Shown in pieces: positions 1 to 7,381 of a stretch of DNA of 12,236 bases. The notes beneath the pieces were generated by a model. That model saw only the letters and a list, made by a program, of their open reading frames with translations. It was not told the DNA's origin and did not search any database. This stretch comes from Candidatus Cloacimonadota bacterium. GTDB taxonomy: Bacteria; Cloacimonadota; Cloacimonadia; Cloacimonadales; TCS61. Numbering within the stretch: the first letter of the stretch is position 1; each line of letters begins with the position of its first letter. The stretch covers positions 1-12,236 of the forward strand of contig JAGGWC010000077.1 in assembly GCA_021157645.1 (NCBI GenBank), read 5' to 3'. The position numbers and the translations under genes are program-made.

Positions 1-490
1 CAATAGAGTTTTTGTATGCATAAACCATATCAGCTTTATAAAGAGAAGTACTTAATCTATTAATTTCGGAATATTGCAATGTATCCTCAAAGCTTATAAA
101 AGAATCATATTCAATTGCATTCTCAATATTCCCGGATGCAATTGAATTAAAGCTGAACGCAAATCTATGCTTTTTTATTGGAATAGTCATTGTGAAATAA
201 GGCATATAAATGCCATCATCACGAAACTCATTATTATCAGAATCTTTGTACCACATATACCCAAGTGAAGTTGCAGTTGAAAATAATACATTATTCGTTG
301 TAGTTGCAATTGACGGGTTGTGTAAGTTTGGATTTATATGGAACATGTCTGCAGATCCTGTTTCACCCATTTCCATACCATAAACATCATTTCCGTAATA
401 TTCAAGTGGCATTCCATCAAATGAAAAAATTGAATTACCAGCTAATAGAACTGTAGTTAACAAAAATACCATTATTATTTTATATTTCAT
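1..490 (-). CDS. Outer-membrane beta-barrel-like protein, 5' part only
   Basis: The minus frame opens at ATG 490-488 and stays open to base 1, giving 163 codons; the 3' end lies outside the window. The start is supported by AGGAGA at 496-501, five bases upstream of the ATG. Residues 1-23 (MKYKIIMVFLLTTVLLAGNS...) form a basic start plus hydrophobic core, a Sec signal peptide. Next come a 'YGMEMGETGSADM' stretch and 'NPNLHNPS', then alternating hydrophobic/polar strands ('YFTMTIPI', 'HRFAFSFNSIASG'). A glycine-rich N-terminal plug-like motif followed by NP and amphipathic strands is the style of FadL/OmpP1 and PorV-type outer-membrane proteins of the FCB group. The barrel assignment is inferred from style, not from a definite family match; it could be another outer-membrane or surface protein. 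If PorV-like, it could take part in handling the sorted proteins encoded further right, but nothing visible proves that. Confidence 0.6.
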   Translation of the reverse strand, partial: MKYKIIMVFLLTTVLLAGNSIFSFDGMPLEYYGNDVYGMEMGETGSADMFHINPNLHNPSIATTTNNVLFSTATSLGYMWYKDSDNNEFRDDGIYMPYFTMTIPIKKHRFAFSFNSIASGNIENAIEYDSFISFEDTLQYSEINRLSTSLYKADMVYAYKNSI

Positions 491-495
491 CTATA

Positions 496-501
496 TCTCC
501 T
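496..501 (-). promoter_or_regulatory. Shine-Dalgarno of the leftmost gene
   Basis: On the minus strand the sequence reads AGGAGA, followed five bases later by the ATG at 490. It fixes the start of the partial left gene. A TTGACA hexamer lies further upstream at 552-557 on the same strand; no convincing -10 element at a normal distance was found, although TATAGT is present at 521-526. Confidence 0.6.
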
Positions 502-874
502 GATTTACATTTATTATTCAACTATAACAAAAAAATTAACATTCTTTTCTTTGTCAATTTTAAGTTGGGATGTGAATGGTAAATTAGTGCAATAAGGAAA
601 TGATTGTTGATGAAATTAACTTAAACCTTCGAAATGGCTGGAAGCCTTGTGAATGGTTGGTGAACGAGATTTTGCGAGTTTAACTTTGAAAAGGCTTTTG
701 GCATTTGTCTTTTTGCTTAGTATTTTCACGGTTTCTTTCACTTTTTCAATTGACCCTTAAATTGTTAATTTGTTAGTGGATTAAGAGAAGCGATTTAAGG
801 ATAAAGTAAGTGATCTTACGAATGGTTGAGCTAAGCGAAATCTTCGAAATGGTGACAGAGTGAAATTGATGTTC

Positions 875-909
875 AACCATTGCGGAGAACTTTGTCCATC
901 CGCAAGGTT
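875..909. repeat. Hairpin downstream of the methyltransferase gene
   Basis: AACC (875-878), a bulged A (879) and TTGCGGA (880-886) pair with TCCGCAA (899-905) and GGTT (906-909). That makes 11 pairs around a 12-base loop. It lies 34 bases beyond the stop codon of the minus-strand methyltransferase, so it could end that transcript. There is no T-run after it in the minus direction, so a classic intrinsic terminator is not supported. It may instead be part of a structured RNA or repeat element. Confidence 0.45.
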
Positions 910-943
910 TCAATCCGCACAGTTTGATAATTCGTTGCTATTC

Positions 944-1723
944 CTACTCCGCCACTACAATAACACCTGTCCCAATTTCGTTTTTATTGTAATAATCAAG
1001 TAGCATAAAACCAAAAGCGATAGGGTAGAACAGAATATAATAAATTGGAAATAGTATCACTAATATCTTAAATTTTGAGATAAATGTAAGCGGAATTTTA
1101 AGTGCTAATTTCCAATAAATGTGCCCAAATTTTCCATAAGAATATTCAAATGATCTAATTTTAAAACCTGCTTTTTCCAGTTTGGAAATAATTTCCTCTT
1201 TCGAATATCCCGGGCGGACATGTTCTGCTGTGAATTTGGCTGACTCATCGAAATTACTGGGAGATGAAATTATCAGCTTTCCACCTTTATCGAGTACCTT
1301 TCTAAAATTCCGTAAAACCTGCTCATCATTTTCGATATGTTCCAGAATATCGATAGCAATAATGAGATCAAAACTTTCTTTTGGGGTATAATCTACTAAA
1401 TCTGCTTGTTGGATCGTGAAATTTTGCCAGCCAACATTTTTAGCATAATCAGCAAATGAATCCATATAATCTGTCTTAATATCAACAGCGTGAACTAATG
1501 CTTTTTTAAATTTATTTAGAATAAAATAGGAGTATTGTCCAAATCCAGCTCCAGCATCATAAAACCGCAGCTGTTTTCTTATTGGAAAATATTTTTTTAT
1601 CTCTCTTTTTACATACCACTGACGCAATAATAACATATCTAAAAATATATAAAACATCTTTCTGAAAACAGGAAATTTATCTATTGCTACTGCGAATTTA
1701 TCTTTCACTCTATCATATTGCAT
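944..1723 (-). CDS. Class I SAM-dependent methyltransferase with hydrophobic C-terminus
   Basis: 259 residues. The Rossmann-type methyltransferase core is plain: motif I 'DAGAGFG' at 56-62 binds S-adenosylmethionine, an acidic residue D81 ends beta-2 ('VHAVDI'), 'FDLIIAIDILEHI' at 118-130 is motif IV with the usual LEH ending, and 'GGKLIISSP' at 147-155 follows. This is the Methyltransf_11/Methyltransf_25 type, acting on small molecules, lipids or quinones; the substrate cannot be read from the sequence. Residues about 205-245 form a long hydrophobic stretch rich in I, L, F and Y, suggesting a membrane hairpin or lipid-facing tail, which favours a lipid-like substrate (inference). The ATG directly follows the TAA of the upstream glucokinase gene. 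AGGAGT at 1733-1738, inside the glucokinase coding end, is a well-spaced ribosome binding site, so the two are probably translationally coupled. Confidence 0.85.
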   Translation of the reverse strand: MQYDRVKDKFAVAIDKFPVFRKMFYIFLDMLLLRQWYVKREIKKYFPIRKQLRFYDAGAGFGQYSYFILNKFKKALVHAVDIKTDYMDSFADYAKNVGWQNFTIQQADLVDYTPKESFDLIIAIDILEHIENDEQVLRNFRKVLDKGGKLIISSPSNFDESAKFTAEHVRPGYSKEEIISKLEKAGFKIRSFEYSYGKFGHIYWKLALKIPLTFISKFKILVILFPIYYILFYPIAFGFMLLDYYNKNEIGTGVIVVAE

Positions 1724-2755
1724 TTAAATAACACTCCTGCAAGCCCACAGTCCACCTGCAATATTTATATCGGGTTTGGTAATTAAATATACCGGAAACT
1801 GAACAAGAAATTGTTGCCGTATCAGACAATTATGAAATTCCTTCATTAAATCACTTTGATGAATAAATTTTGCATTACTAATTGTGGATGCTCCACATAG
1901 AAAAATTCCACCGTAAGGTTGTATTGTCAATGCCATTGCCTGAATAATTCTTCCAACACATCTGTAATAAATATTGAGTGCTTCGATAGCGTATTTATCA
2001 CTTCCCTTTACTGCTGATCTTGCAATTTCAGAAACATCTTTTTTGTTCCACTCAATTTTTTCTAATTGTAAAATTGCTTTATAGGTTTCGTATATTCCTT
2101 TTCCAGAAACAAAATCTTCAAAATTCAAAAAACTTCTTTCATGTATGTTGGGAAGAGTTATATTCATTATTTCGGAATGCCTTTTATCTAATGGCGGAAT
2201 CTGAATATGCTGTATTTCTGAGGATAACACATCTTTTACTTTTCCGCCGGAATGCGTAGTAAACTCGATAATGCTTGCAGTTCCAAATCCTGTTCCCGGT
2301 GCGATTACAAGTTTGTTATTTATACGATTCTTGACAGAAAAATCCGGCTTATACAGAATTTCACACTGATTAGATTTAATTTTGTCTTTTTCTTCCATAT
2401 CCAGAATACCATATCCTGCCAGCTCCATATCATTAACCATGATCGTCTTCTTTTTTGGGAATCCCCACACGATCAGATCTTCCAAAATTATAGTCGGCGT
2501 ATTTTCCCAATTTGTGATATCTACTTTATTATGATTAATAACCGCTCCGGCAAAACCGATAACACAATGAGTTGGTTTAATGTCAGAATCGATGTCATTT
2601 AGTGAAGATCTAATGAAGCTTCTTAGTTCTTCTTTAGAATTTACTTTCTGCTGATATTCTTGAGAGGTGTAAACAATTTTTTCTTTCTCAATTATTTCTG
2701 CACGGAGGCGAGTATATGTCCCACCTACATCAACTGCTAAATTAAAATTTTTCAT
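1724..2755 (-). CDS. glk: Glucokinase (bacterial Glk family)
   Basis: 343 residues, close to the roughly 320 of the E. coli enzyme. It transfers phosphate from ATP to glucose, giving glucose 6-phosphate for glycolysis, in the cytoplasm. Visible family marks: the phosphate-1 loop 'AVDVGGTYTRLR' at 7-18, 'VIGFAGAV' at 65-72, 'ITNWENT' at 80-86, 'VNDMELAGYG' at 107-116 with the catalytic aspartate D109, 'IAPGTGFGTA' at 151-160, the sugar-binding pair E180/H183 ('SEIQH', same spacing as E157/H160 of E. coli Glk), E213 in 'NFEDFVSGKG', and the adenosine-site 'GGIFLCGAS' at 282-290. All expected catalytic and sugar-binding positions are present, so an active enzyme is likely. Another hexose could be the true substrate. 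The start has no clear Shine-Dalgarno. It heads a two-gene unit with the methyltransferase. Confidence 0.88.
   Translation of the reverse strand: MKNFNLAVDVGGTYTRLRAEIIEKEKIVYTSQEYQQKVNSKEELRSFIRSSLNDIDSDIKPTHCVIGFAGAVINHNKVDITNWENTPTIILEDLIVWGFPKKKTIMVNDMELAGYGILDMEEKDKIKSNQCEILYKPDFSVKNRINNKLVIAPGTGFGTASIIEFTTHSGGKVKDVLSSEIQHIQIPPLDKRHSEIMNITLPNIHERSFLNFEDFVSGKGIYETYKAILQLEKIEWNKKDVSEIARSAVKGSDKYAIEALNIYYRCVGRIIQAMALTIQPYGGIFLCGASTISNAKFIHQSDLMKEFHNCLIRQQFLVQFPVYLITKPDINIAGGLWACRSVI
1733..1738 (-). promoter_or_regulatory. Internal ribosome binding site at the glk/methyltransferase junction
   Basis: On the minus strand AGGAGT lies in the last codons of glucokinase, nine bases before the ATG of the methyltransferase, which itself directly follows the glk TAA. 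This supports the chosen methyltransferase start and a shared transcript. Confidence 0.6.
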
Positions 2756-2865
2756 AATTTGCTAAATGCTATAATCAATTTTGTGAGTCAATAAAATAAA
2801 TAAAATAAAGGGAGATCGGTATGTTTGTTTATAATTATGAAACAAATTAAATCAGATAAAATCAT

Positions 2866-3714
2866 TTAATTCAGCTTCTTCCATCTGACACATTTTCCGG
2901 CAGGTAAATTGTTACCTGATTCTGATTTTATTGTTAGGTCAAATGTTTCTATTTTCCCATTTTTCAAATTATGTAATTTTGTAAGTTCGTTTCGTAATTC
3001 ACGATGTCCAAAATCTTTATCATGGCACGAAAGGATTATAAATTCTGGATCATTACTTAGAAGTTTATCGACTAATTCCATTAGTTTTGGAAGATCTCTA
3101 CCAATCTTCCATGTAGTTCCTTTTTTCCCGTGACCAAAAGCAGGTGGATCTAAAATTATACCATCATAAACAGAGCCGCGCCTAACTTCACGAGATAGAA
3201 AAGAAATTATATCATCGATGATCCAACGAATATTATTATTTTTCAAACCTGATAACTGGCAGTTGTGTTTTGCCCAATTCACACTACTTGAAGAAGCATC
3301 AATGTGAGTGATATTAGTTTCTGCTGTTGATGTAATGAGAGTGGATGCACCTGTGTAAGCAAATCCGTTTAGAATATTCAATGGTCTGCTTGTCTTATTA
3401 ACTATATCGGTCAGCCACAGCCAATTTGTTAATTGCTCAGGAAAAATTCCTATCTGTCCATTAGGGGATAGTCTTAATTCAAAAGTAAAATCCTTAAATT
3501 CAAAATATGGTAGTTTTTCATTTGGATAAGTAATCCATTTGTTTTGTAATGGATCAAATTTAGCATGATAATGTTGCCATTTATCAAGATCAAATTTTTG
3601 TCTCCATGCAGCCTTTGGGGCAGGTCGGCGAATGATAACTTCTCCAACTTGCTCTAATTTCTCAAAATTTCCACAATCCAATAATGTGTAATTACATTTT
3701 ACTAAATCTATCAT
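2866..3714 (-). CDS. RlmI/RlmK-like class I RNA methyltransferase (no PUA domain)
   Basis: 282 residues, of the COG1092 / Methyltrans_SAM type that modifies large-subunit rRNA in relatives. The N-terminal part has 'LLDCGNFEKLEQVG' (11-24) and 'IIRRPAPKAAW' (27-37), the usual lead-in of the short, PUA-less branch of this family. The catalytic domain shows motif I 'LNGFAYTGAST' (115-125), an acidic ribose-binding position D139 in 'ITHIDASS', D167/D168 in 'WIIDDI', motif IV 'ILDPPAFGHG' (187-196) and 'ILSCHD' (227-232), where a Cys sits at the place of the motif VI cysteine. RlmI and RlmK relatives carry extra N-terminal PUA or other domains; their absence means the exact target base cannot be assigned. 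It stands 110 bases upstream of glk on the same strand and may be co-transcribed. No Shine-Dalgarno is visible before the ATG. Confidence 0.8.
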   Translation of the reverse strand: MIDLVKCNYTLLDCGNFEKLEQVGEVIIRRPAPKAAWRQKFDLDKWQHYHAKFDPLQNKWITYPNEKLPYFEFKDFTFELRLSPNGQIGIFPEQLTNWLWLTDIVNKTSRPLNILNGFAYTGASTLITSTAETNITHIDASSSSVNWAKHNCQLSGLKNNNIRWIIDDIISFLSREVRRGSVYDGIILDPPAFGHGKKGTTWKIGRDLPKLMELVDKLLSNDPEFIILSCHDKDFGHRELRNELTKLHNLKNGKIETFDLTIKSESGNNLPAGKCVRWKKLN

Positions 3715-3886
3715 AAAATAATAATTTGATAATAATGAAAATCTGTAAAGCCAAAACTATTATTGATGTAATACGTGATGGAAAAAGCATTACAATTAAT
3801 TTTGTAGAATAATAAACATATATTGCGGAACAAATATTGCAGTTTGAATACTAAATGATTAATTTGAATAGAATTCTTTGCTTTTC

Positions 3887-3913
3887 TTGACAAATATATT
3901 GAGTTTCTATTTT
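3887..3913 (+). promoter_or_regulatory. Possible promoter of the protease gene
   Basis: TTGACA at 3887-3892 matches a -35 hexamer exactly. A weak TATTTT at 3908-3913 follows after 15 bases. If used, it would give a leader of about 110 bases that contains the palindrome. Promoters of this phylum are not well defined, so this is tentative. Confidence 0.25.
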
Positions 3914-3925
3914 GTCAAAAATCAT

Positions 3926-3960
3926 ATAAACTGTATGTAATTTCTTTATATACAGTTTGT
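3926..3960. repeat. 35-base imperfect palindrome / leader hairpin
   Basis: Bases 3926-3940 pair with 3946-3960 over 15 consecutive pairs (two of them G-T), around the five-base loop TTTCT. The core arms are AAACTGTAT and ATACAGTTT. The stem is AT-rich and has no downstream T-run, so it is a poor terminator. Its place 69 bases before the protease ATG fits an operator for a dimeric regulator or a stable 5' leader hairpin. Confidence 0.5.
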
Positions 3961-4018
3961 TAGAAATATATGTAATATGAAATTTGCACTTATTTCAAAA
4001 AAAATAATAATTAATTAT

Positions 4019-4023
4019 AGGAG
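4019..4023 (+). promoter_or_regulatory. Shine-Dalgarno of the protease gene
   Basis: AGGAG stands five bases before the ATG at 4029, in front of a clear signal peptide, and fixes the start. Confidence 0.65.
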
Positions 4024-4028
4024 TAATT

Positions 4029-7000
4029 ATGAAAAAATTATTTTTGTTTATTGTGACAGTGCTGTGTTTTACATCACTTTTTGCAAATGCGGCAATACCA
4101 TTTAATGAGGAATATTTTCTTCCCAACAGAATAATTGTGGGATTTGAATGGGATACAATTGGCAACAGAGAATGTATTTTAGATTATGAATTTAGCAATG
4201 GTATTATCAAAACGGGAATAACAAGTTTTGATTTACTATCTGAGCAATTTGAATTTGTAGAATTAGCACAGAGAATAAACTTTGTGAAAAATTTAGATTG
4301 GAACGATGATGGACTCTATCCAAGATGTATTTATAATATTACTTTGGCAAGTAATGATAAAATAGATGCAGCTCTTAAAGCACTTGCAGACGATCCAAAT
4401 ATTATCTATGCAGAATTTGAACCGGTTTACAAATTTGATTATGTTCCCAATGATGCATCTTATGATATGCAATGGTATCATCAGTTTATTCAAAGTGAAC
4501 CTACATGGGATTATACAACAGGAAGTGAAGATGTTATTATCGGAATTGTGGACTCTGGAATTAAATGGAACCATTCTGATCTGCAGGATAATATTTGGAT
4601 CAATGAACCTGAACTTAATTCAACGTCAGGTGGGAATGTCATGAATATAAATTGGACTGCTGGTACTGTTTCTGGCGGTAATGGAATAGATGATGATGGA
4701 AATGGTAAAATAGACGATTGTATTGGTTGGAATTTCTATGGTACTCAAAGTAATCAGTCATATCAAGGTTATGTAGATAATGCTCATGGTACTCATGTTG
4801 CAGGATGTGCAGGTGCAGTTGGAGACAACTATATTGGTGTTACAGGTCCAATGATGAATGTTAAATTGATCTCATCTCGTCACTCACCTAATAATTTCGC
4901 AACTAATAGTGTTTGGTCTGGTGATCTTGGAATTAATTATTGTGCAAATTCAGGTGCAGATATTATAAATTGCAGTTTTGGTGGACCTGGTGGAAGTACA
5001 ACCTATAATAATGCTATTAATAACGCCATGAGTCTTGGAGCTATTGTTGTTTGTGCTGCAGGTAATGATAATTTAGATATTGGAATTCCAGCAAATGCGC
5101 ATTATCCCGGTAATGCAACCAACGCTGTTTGCGTTGCTGCTACTGGTCCTAGCAATGATGTAAGAGCGAATTATTCAAATTATGGAACTCCTGTTGATAT
5201 TTCAGCTCCAGGTTCAGAGATATATTCTACAGTAATTGGTGGAAGTGGTTACGAAAATTATAGTGGCACTTCTATGGCTTCTCCTGTAGCAGCTGGCGTT
5301 GCTGGCCTTATTAAGTCTGTTCATCCTGATTTAACTTCTGCAGAACTTAAAGCTAGACTGGAATTAACTTGTGATAATATTGATGCAGTTAATCCTAATT
5401 ATATTGGTGATTTAGGAGCAGGACGGGTGAATGCTTATAAGGGAGCTATGCACGACTTGATTCCCAATATTTCAATTTTAGCATTTATAGTTGCTGAACA
5501 AACTGGTGATGGTGATGGAGTACCTAATCCGGGTGAGATAGTAAATTTAATAGTTAATTTGGAAAATGATGATTTCTGGCTTGATGCAGAAGATGTTACC
5601 GCTACTCTCAGTTGTGATGTAGCCGAAGTAGCAATACTCAATGATGAATCTTTTTATTCTGATATTTCATCGGGAGCTAATGGTTGGAATTCCGGTGATC
5701 CTTTTAGCTTTGAAACTCCGCCAGAACTTTCTGATTTCACAATTCCTTTCACCTTAACCATTACTGCTAATCAAAGTGGTACTTGGCCTTATTCGATGGA
5801 ACTTGAAATGATAGTTGAGTTAACGTTGGCTCAAGCTGGCTGGCCTCTGGTTCTGGAAAGCGTTTCAACATCAAGTGGTACGATTGTAGATTTTGATGAT
5901 GATGGTTCAAAAGAAATAATATTTGGTGATTATGCAGGAATGATTCATGTTATGCATGCAGATGGAACTCCCGTTGCTCCATTTCCTATTGATACGGGTG
6001 CTACAATTGGAGTCGCTGTTGCTGCTGGTTTAGTAGATAGTGATGAATATGAAGATATTGTAATTGGTAATGATGCTGGTCATGTAATTGCATATGATCA
6101 TAACGGAAACGTTATTTTTGATTATCTAGCTGGTGGAATTATAAAAAGTAATCCTATGATTGCTGATGTTGACGGAAATGGTTCGATGGAAGTGATAGTT
6201 TGTACATACCCTATGGGTGCAGTTCATATTATTAATTCAGATGGAACTTCTTTCCCAAATTTTCCAGCTTCATTAGATAGTCCTGTACTGTCTTCTGCAG
6301 CTATTGGAGATTTAAATGATGATGGAAACCTTGAAGTTCTCGTCATTACATTAACTGGTTCCCTGAATGCTATTTCCTCCAATACAGGTTCCAATCTTAC
6401 CGGATGGCCATACGCTCTTGGTTCAGGATCAACTCAAGGACCGACACTATCAAATTTAGATTCCGATGTTTATCCTGAAGTTCTTATCGCTACAGTTTCA
6501 ACTCCAGGCAATGTTGTTGTTATTGACAATGATGGTTCTTTAATACTGGATATAGAAGTTGGTGCTCAAGTTCGTACTGCAATTGTAACTGCAGACTTTA
6601 ATAATAATGGAAATGCAGACATCTGTTTTATCGATTTTAATGGTAATGTGCATATTGTAGATCAAGCCGGGAATGAGCTTCCAAATTTTCCAGTTGATAT
6701 TGGTGAATCAGTTGATTCAACCCCAGTTATTGTTGATATGGACGCAAATGGAACTCTTGATGTTATATTTGGAGATAATGCTGGATATTTGCACTCAATA
6801 GATACTACTGGTAATGAAACCTATATGTTTCCAATAAATTTGGGAAGTTCCCTCAAAATAGCTCCTGCCGTAGGATATGCAGATAATGACGGAGATATTG
6901 AAATACTTATACCAAACCAGACGTCTTACTATTTAATAGATTATAAAAATACAAGTGGAAATGTGCAATGGGCGAACTTTAAACGTAATCCTCAAAGAAC

Positions 7001-7331
7001 TGGTAATGCTCTTAATCCTACATCAGGAAGTCAACCGAAAGTTGTTCCTATATTTACAAATACTCTTGGCAAAAATTATCCTAACCCATTCAATCCGGAT
7101 ACCAATATCAGTTTTAGCATTAAAGAAAATAGTTTTGTAAGTCTAAAAATTTACAATACACGTGGTCAACTTGTCAAAACTTTGATTTCAGAAAATCTGC
7201 CTGAAGGTGTTCATTTTACTTCTTGGAATGGAAAAGATAATAGTAATAAATCTGTTTCAAGTGGAATTTATTTCTATAAAATCAATTCTATAGATTATTC
7301 ATCTGTAAAGAAAATGATACTTTTAAAATAA
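4029..7331 (+). CDS. Secreted subtilisin-family (S8) protease with beta-propeller and sorting domain
   Basis: 1100 residues. A Sec signal peptide (1-21, ending 'SLFANA') is followed by a propeptide-like region to about 140, with 'ALKALADDPNIIYAEFEPVY' typical of subtilase pro-domains. The catalytic domain spans about 145-475: Asp175 in 'GIVDSG', His253 in 'NAHGTHVAG', oxyanion Asn346 in 'AAGNDN' and Ser415 in 'SGTSMASPVAAG', all intact. 'GIDDDGNGKIDD' (219-230) looks like a calcium loop inserted between Asp and His. At 480-600 lies a beta-sandwich-like region starting 'GDGDGVPNPGE'. Residues 604-975 hold about eight FG-GAP/VCBS-type repeats with D.D.DG..E/D motifs near 621, 670, 713, 761, 808, 856, 903 and 952, probably a calcium-binding propeller. 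The last roughly 85 residues, from 'YPNPFNP' to 'KKMILLK', are a type A sorting domain, so export by a type IX-like system and surface attachment or release is expected. The natural substrate is not evident. Confidence 0.92.
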   Translation: MKKLFLFIVTVLCFTSLFANAAIPFNEEYFLPNRIIVGFEWDTIGNRECILDYEFSNGIIKTGITSFDLLSEQFEFVELAQRINFVKNLDWNDDGLYPRCIYNITLASNDKIDAALKALADDPNIIYAEFEPVYKFDYVPNDASYDMQWYHQFIQSEPTWDYTTGSEDVIIGIVDSGIKWNHSDLQDNIWINEPELNSTSGGNVMNINWTAGTVSGGNGIDDDGNGKIDDCIGWNFYGTQSNQSYQGYVDNAHGTHVAGCAGAVGDNYIGVTGPMMNVKLISSRHSPNNFATNSVWSGDLGINYCANSGADIINCSFGGPGGSTTYNNAINNAMSLGAIVVCAAGNDNLDIGIPANAHYPGNATNAVCVAATGPSNDVRANYSNYGTPVDISAPGSEIYSTVIGGSGYENYSGTSMASPVAAGVAGLIKSVHPDLTSAELKARLELTCDNIDAVNPNYIGDLGAGRVNAYKGAMHDLIPNISILAFIVAEQTGDGDGVPNPGEIVNLIVNLENDDFWLDAEDVTATLSCDVAEVAILNDESFYSDISSGANGWNSGDPFSFETPPELSDFTIPFTLTITANQSGTWPYSMELEMIVELTLAQAGWPLVLESVSTSSGTIVDFDDDGSKEIIFGDYAGMIHVMHADGTPVAPFPIDTGATIGVAVAAGLVDSDEYEDIVIGNDAGHVIAYDHNGNVIFDYLAGGIIKSNPMIADVDGNGSMEVIVCTYPMGAVHIINSDGTSFPNFPASLDSPVLSSAAIGDLNDDGNLEVLVITLTGSLNAISSNTGSNLTGWPYALGSGSTQGPTLSNLDSDVYPEVLIATVSTPGNVVVIDNDGSLILDIEVGAQVRTAIVTADFNNNGNADICFIDFNGNVHIVDQAGNELPNFPVDIGESVDSTPVIVDMDANGTLDVIFGDNAGYLHSIDTTGNETYMFPINLGSSLKIAPAVGYADNDGDIEILIPNQTSYYLIDYKNTSGNVQWANFKRNPQRTGNALNPTSGSQPKVVPIFTNTLGKNYPNPFNPDTNISFSIKENSFVSLKIYNTRGQLVKTLISENLPEGVHFTSWNGKDNSNKSVSSGIYFYKINSIDYSSVKKMILLK

Positions 7332-7356
7332 GGTAAAACAAGTATTAAATGTTGAT

Positions 7357-7377
7357 TATGTTGTATTAAACAACATA
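7357..7377 (+). repeat. Short hairpin after the protease gene
   Basis: TATGTTGT (7357-7364) pairs perfectly with ACAACATA (7370-7377) around a five-base loop. It lies just before the stronger terminator-like hairpin. It could be a 3'-end stabilising structure or have no role. Confidence 0.35.
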
Positions 7378-7381
7378 TATG

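Larger units (their letters stand above)
491..943. other. Long non-coding gap with repeated motifs and hairpins
   Basis: No open frame of useful length is present on either strand. The part from about 600 to 943 is clearly less AT-rich (about 35-40% G+C by line counts) than the other gaps in the window. It contains CTTCGAAATGG twice (627-637 and 842-852), GAATGGTTG twice (651-659 and 820-828), and an inverted copy TCAACCATT at 873-881. ATCCGCA occurs twice (898-904 and 913-919). A strong hairpin occupies 875-909. This could be a structured RNA, a dispersed intergenic repeat or a decayed element; the sequence alone does not decide. Confidence 0.5.
3715..4028. other. Divergent intergenic region before the protease gene
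   Basis: 314 very AT-rich bases between a minus-strand methyltransferase gene and the plus-strand protease gene. It holds a direct repeat ATATTGC (3820-3826 and 3834-3840), a TTGACA hexamer at 3887-3892, a 35-base imperfect palindrome at 3926-3960, and the protease ribosome binding site at 4019-4023. A 60-codon minus-strand reading frame from a TTG at 3893, overlapping the methyltransferase start, looks spurious. Confidence 0.5.

Noticed and set aside
600..943. CRISPR array or tRNA cluster in the long left gap
   Set aside because: The repeats are short, irregularly spaced and degenerate, with no constant repeat/spacer pattern, and no cloverleaf with an acceptor CCA or TTC loop was found.
2252..2602. 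116-codon plus-strand frame inside glk
   Set aside because: It is antisense to a gene with every expected glucokinase motif, and its own sequence shows no domain.
2824..2846. TTTGTTT/AAACAAA inverted repeat between the RNA methyltransferase gene and glk as a terminator
   Set aside because: Only seven pairs, six of them A-T, nine-base loop and no T-run; expected often in such AT-rich DNA.
3711..3893. 60-codon minus-strand frame overlapping the start of the RNA methyltransferase gene
   Set aside because: It starts with TTG, has no ribosome binding site, its composition (many I, N, F, Y) is that of translated AT-rich spacer, and the palindrome and TTGACA lie just beyond it.
4293..4574. 93-codon minus-strand frame and a 92-codon plus frame (4366-4644) inside the protease gene
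   Set aside because: Both are shadows of the conserved pro-domain and catalytic region of the protease, with no features of their own.
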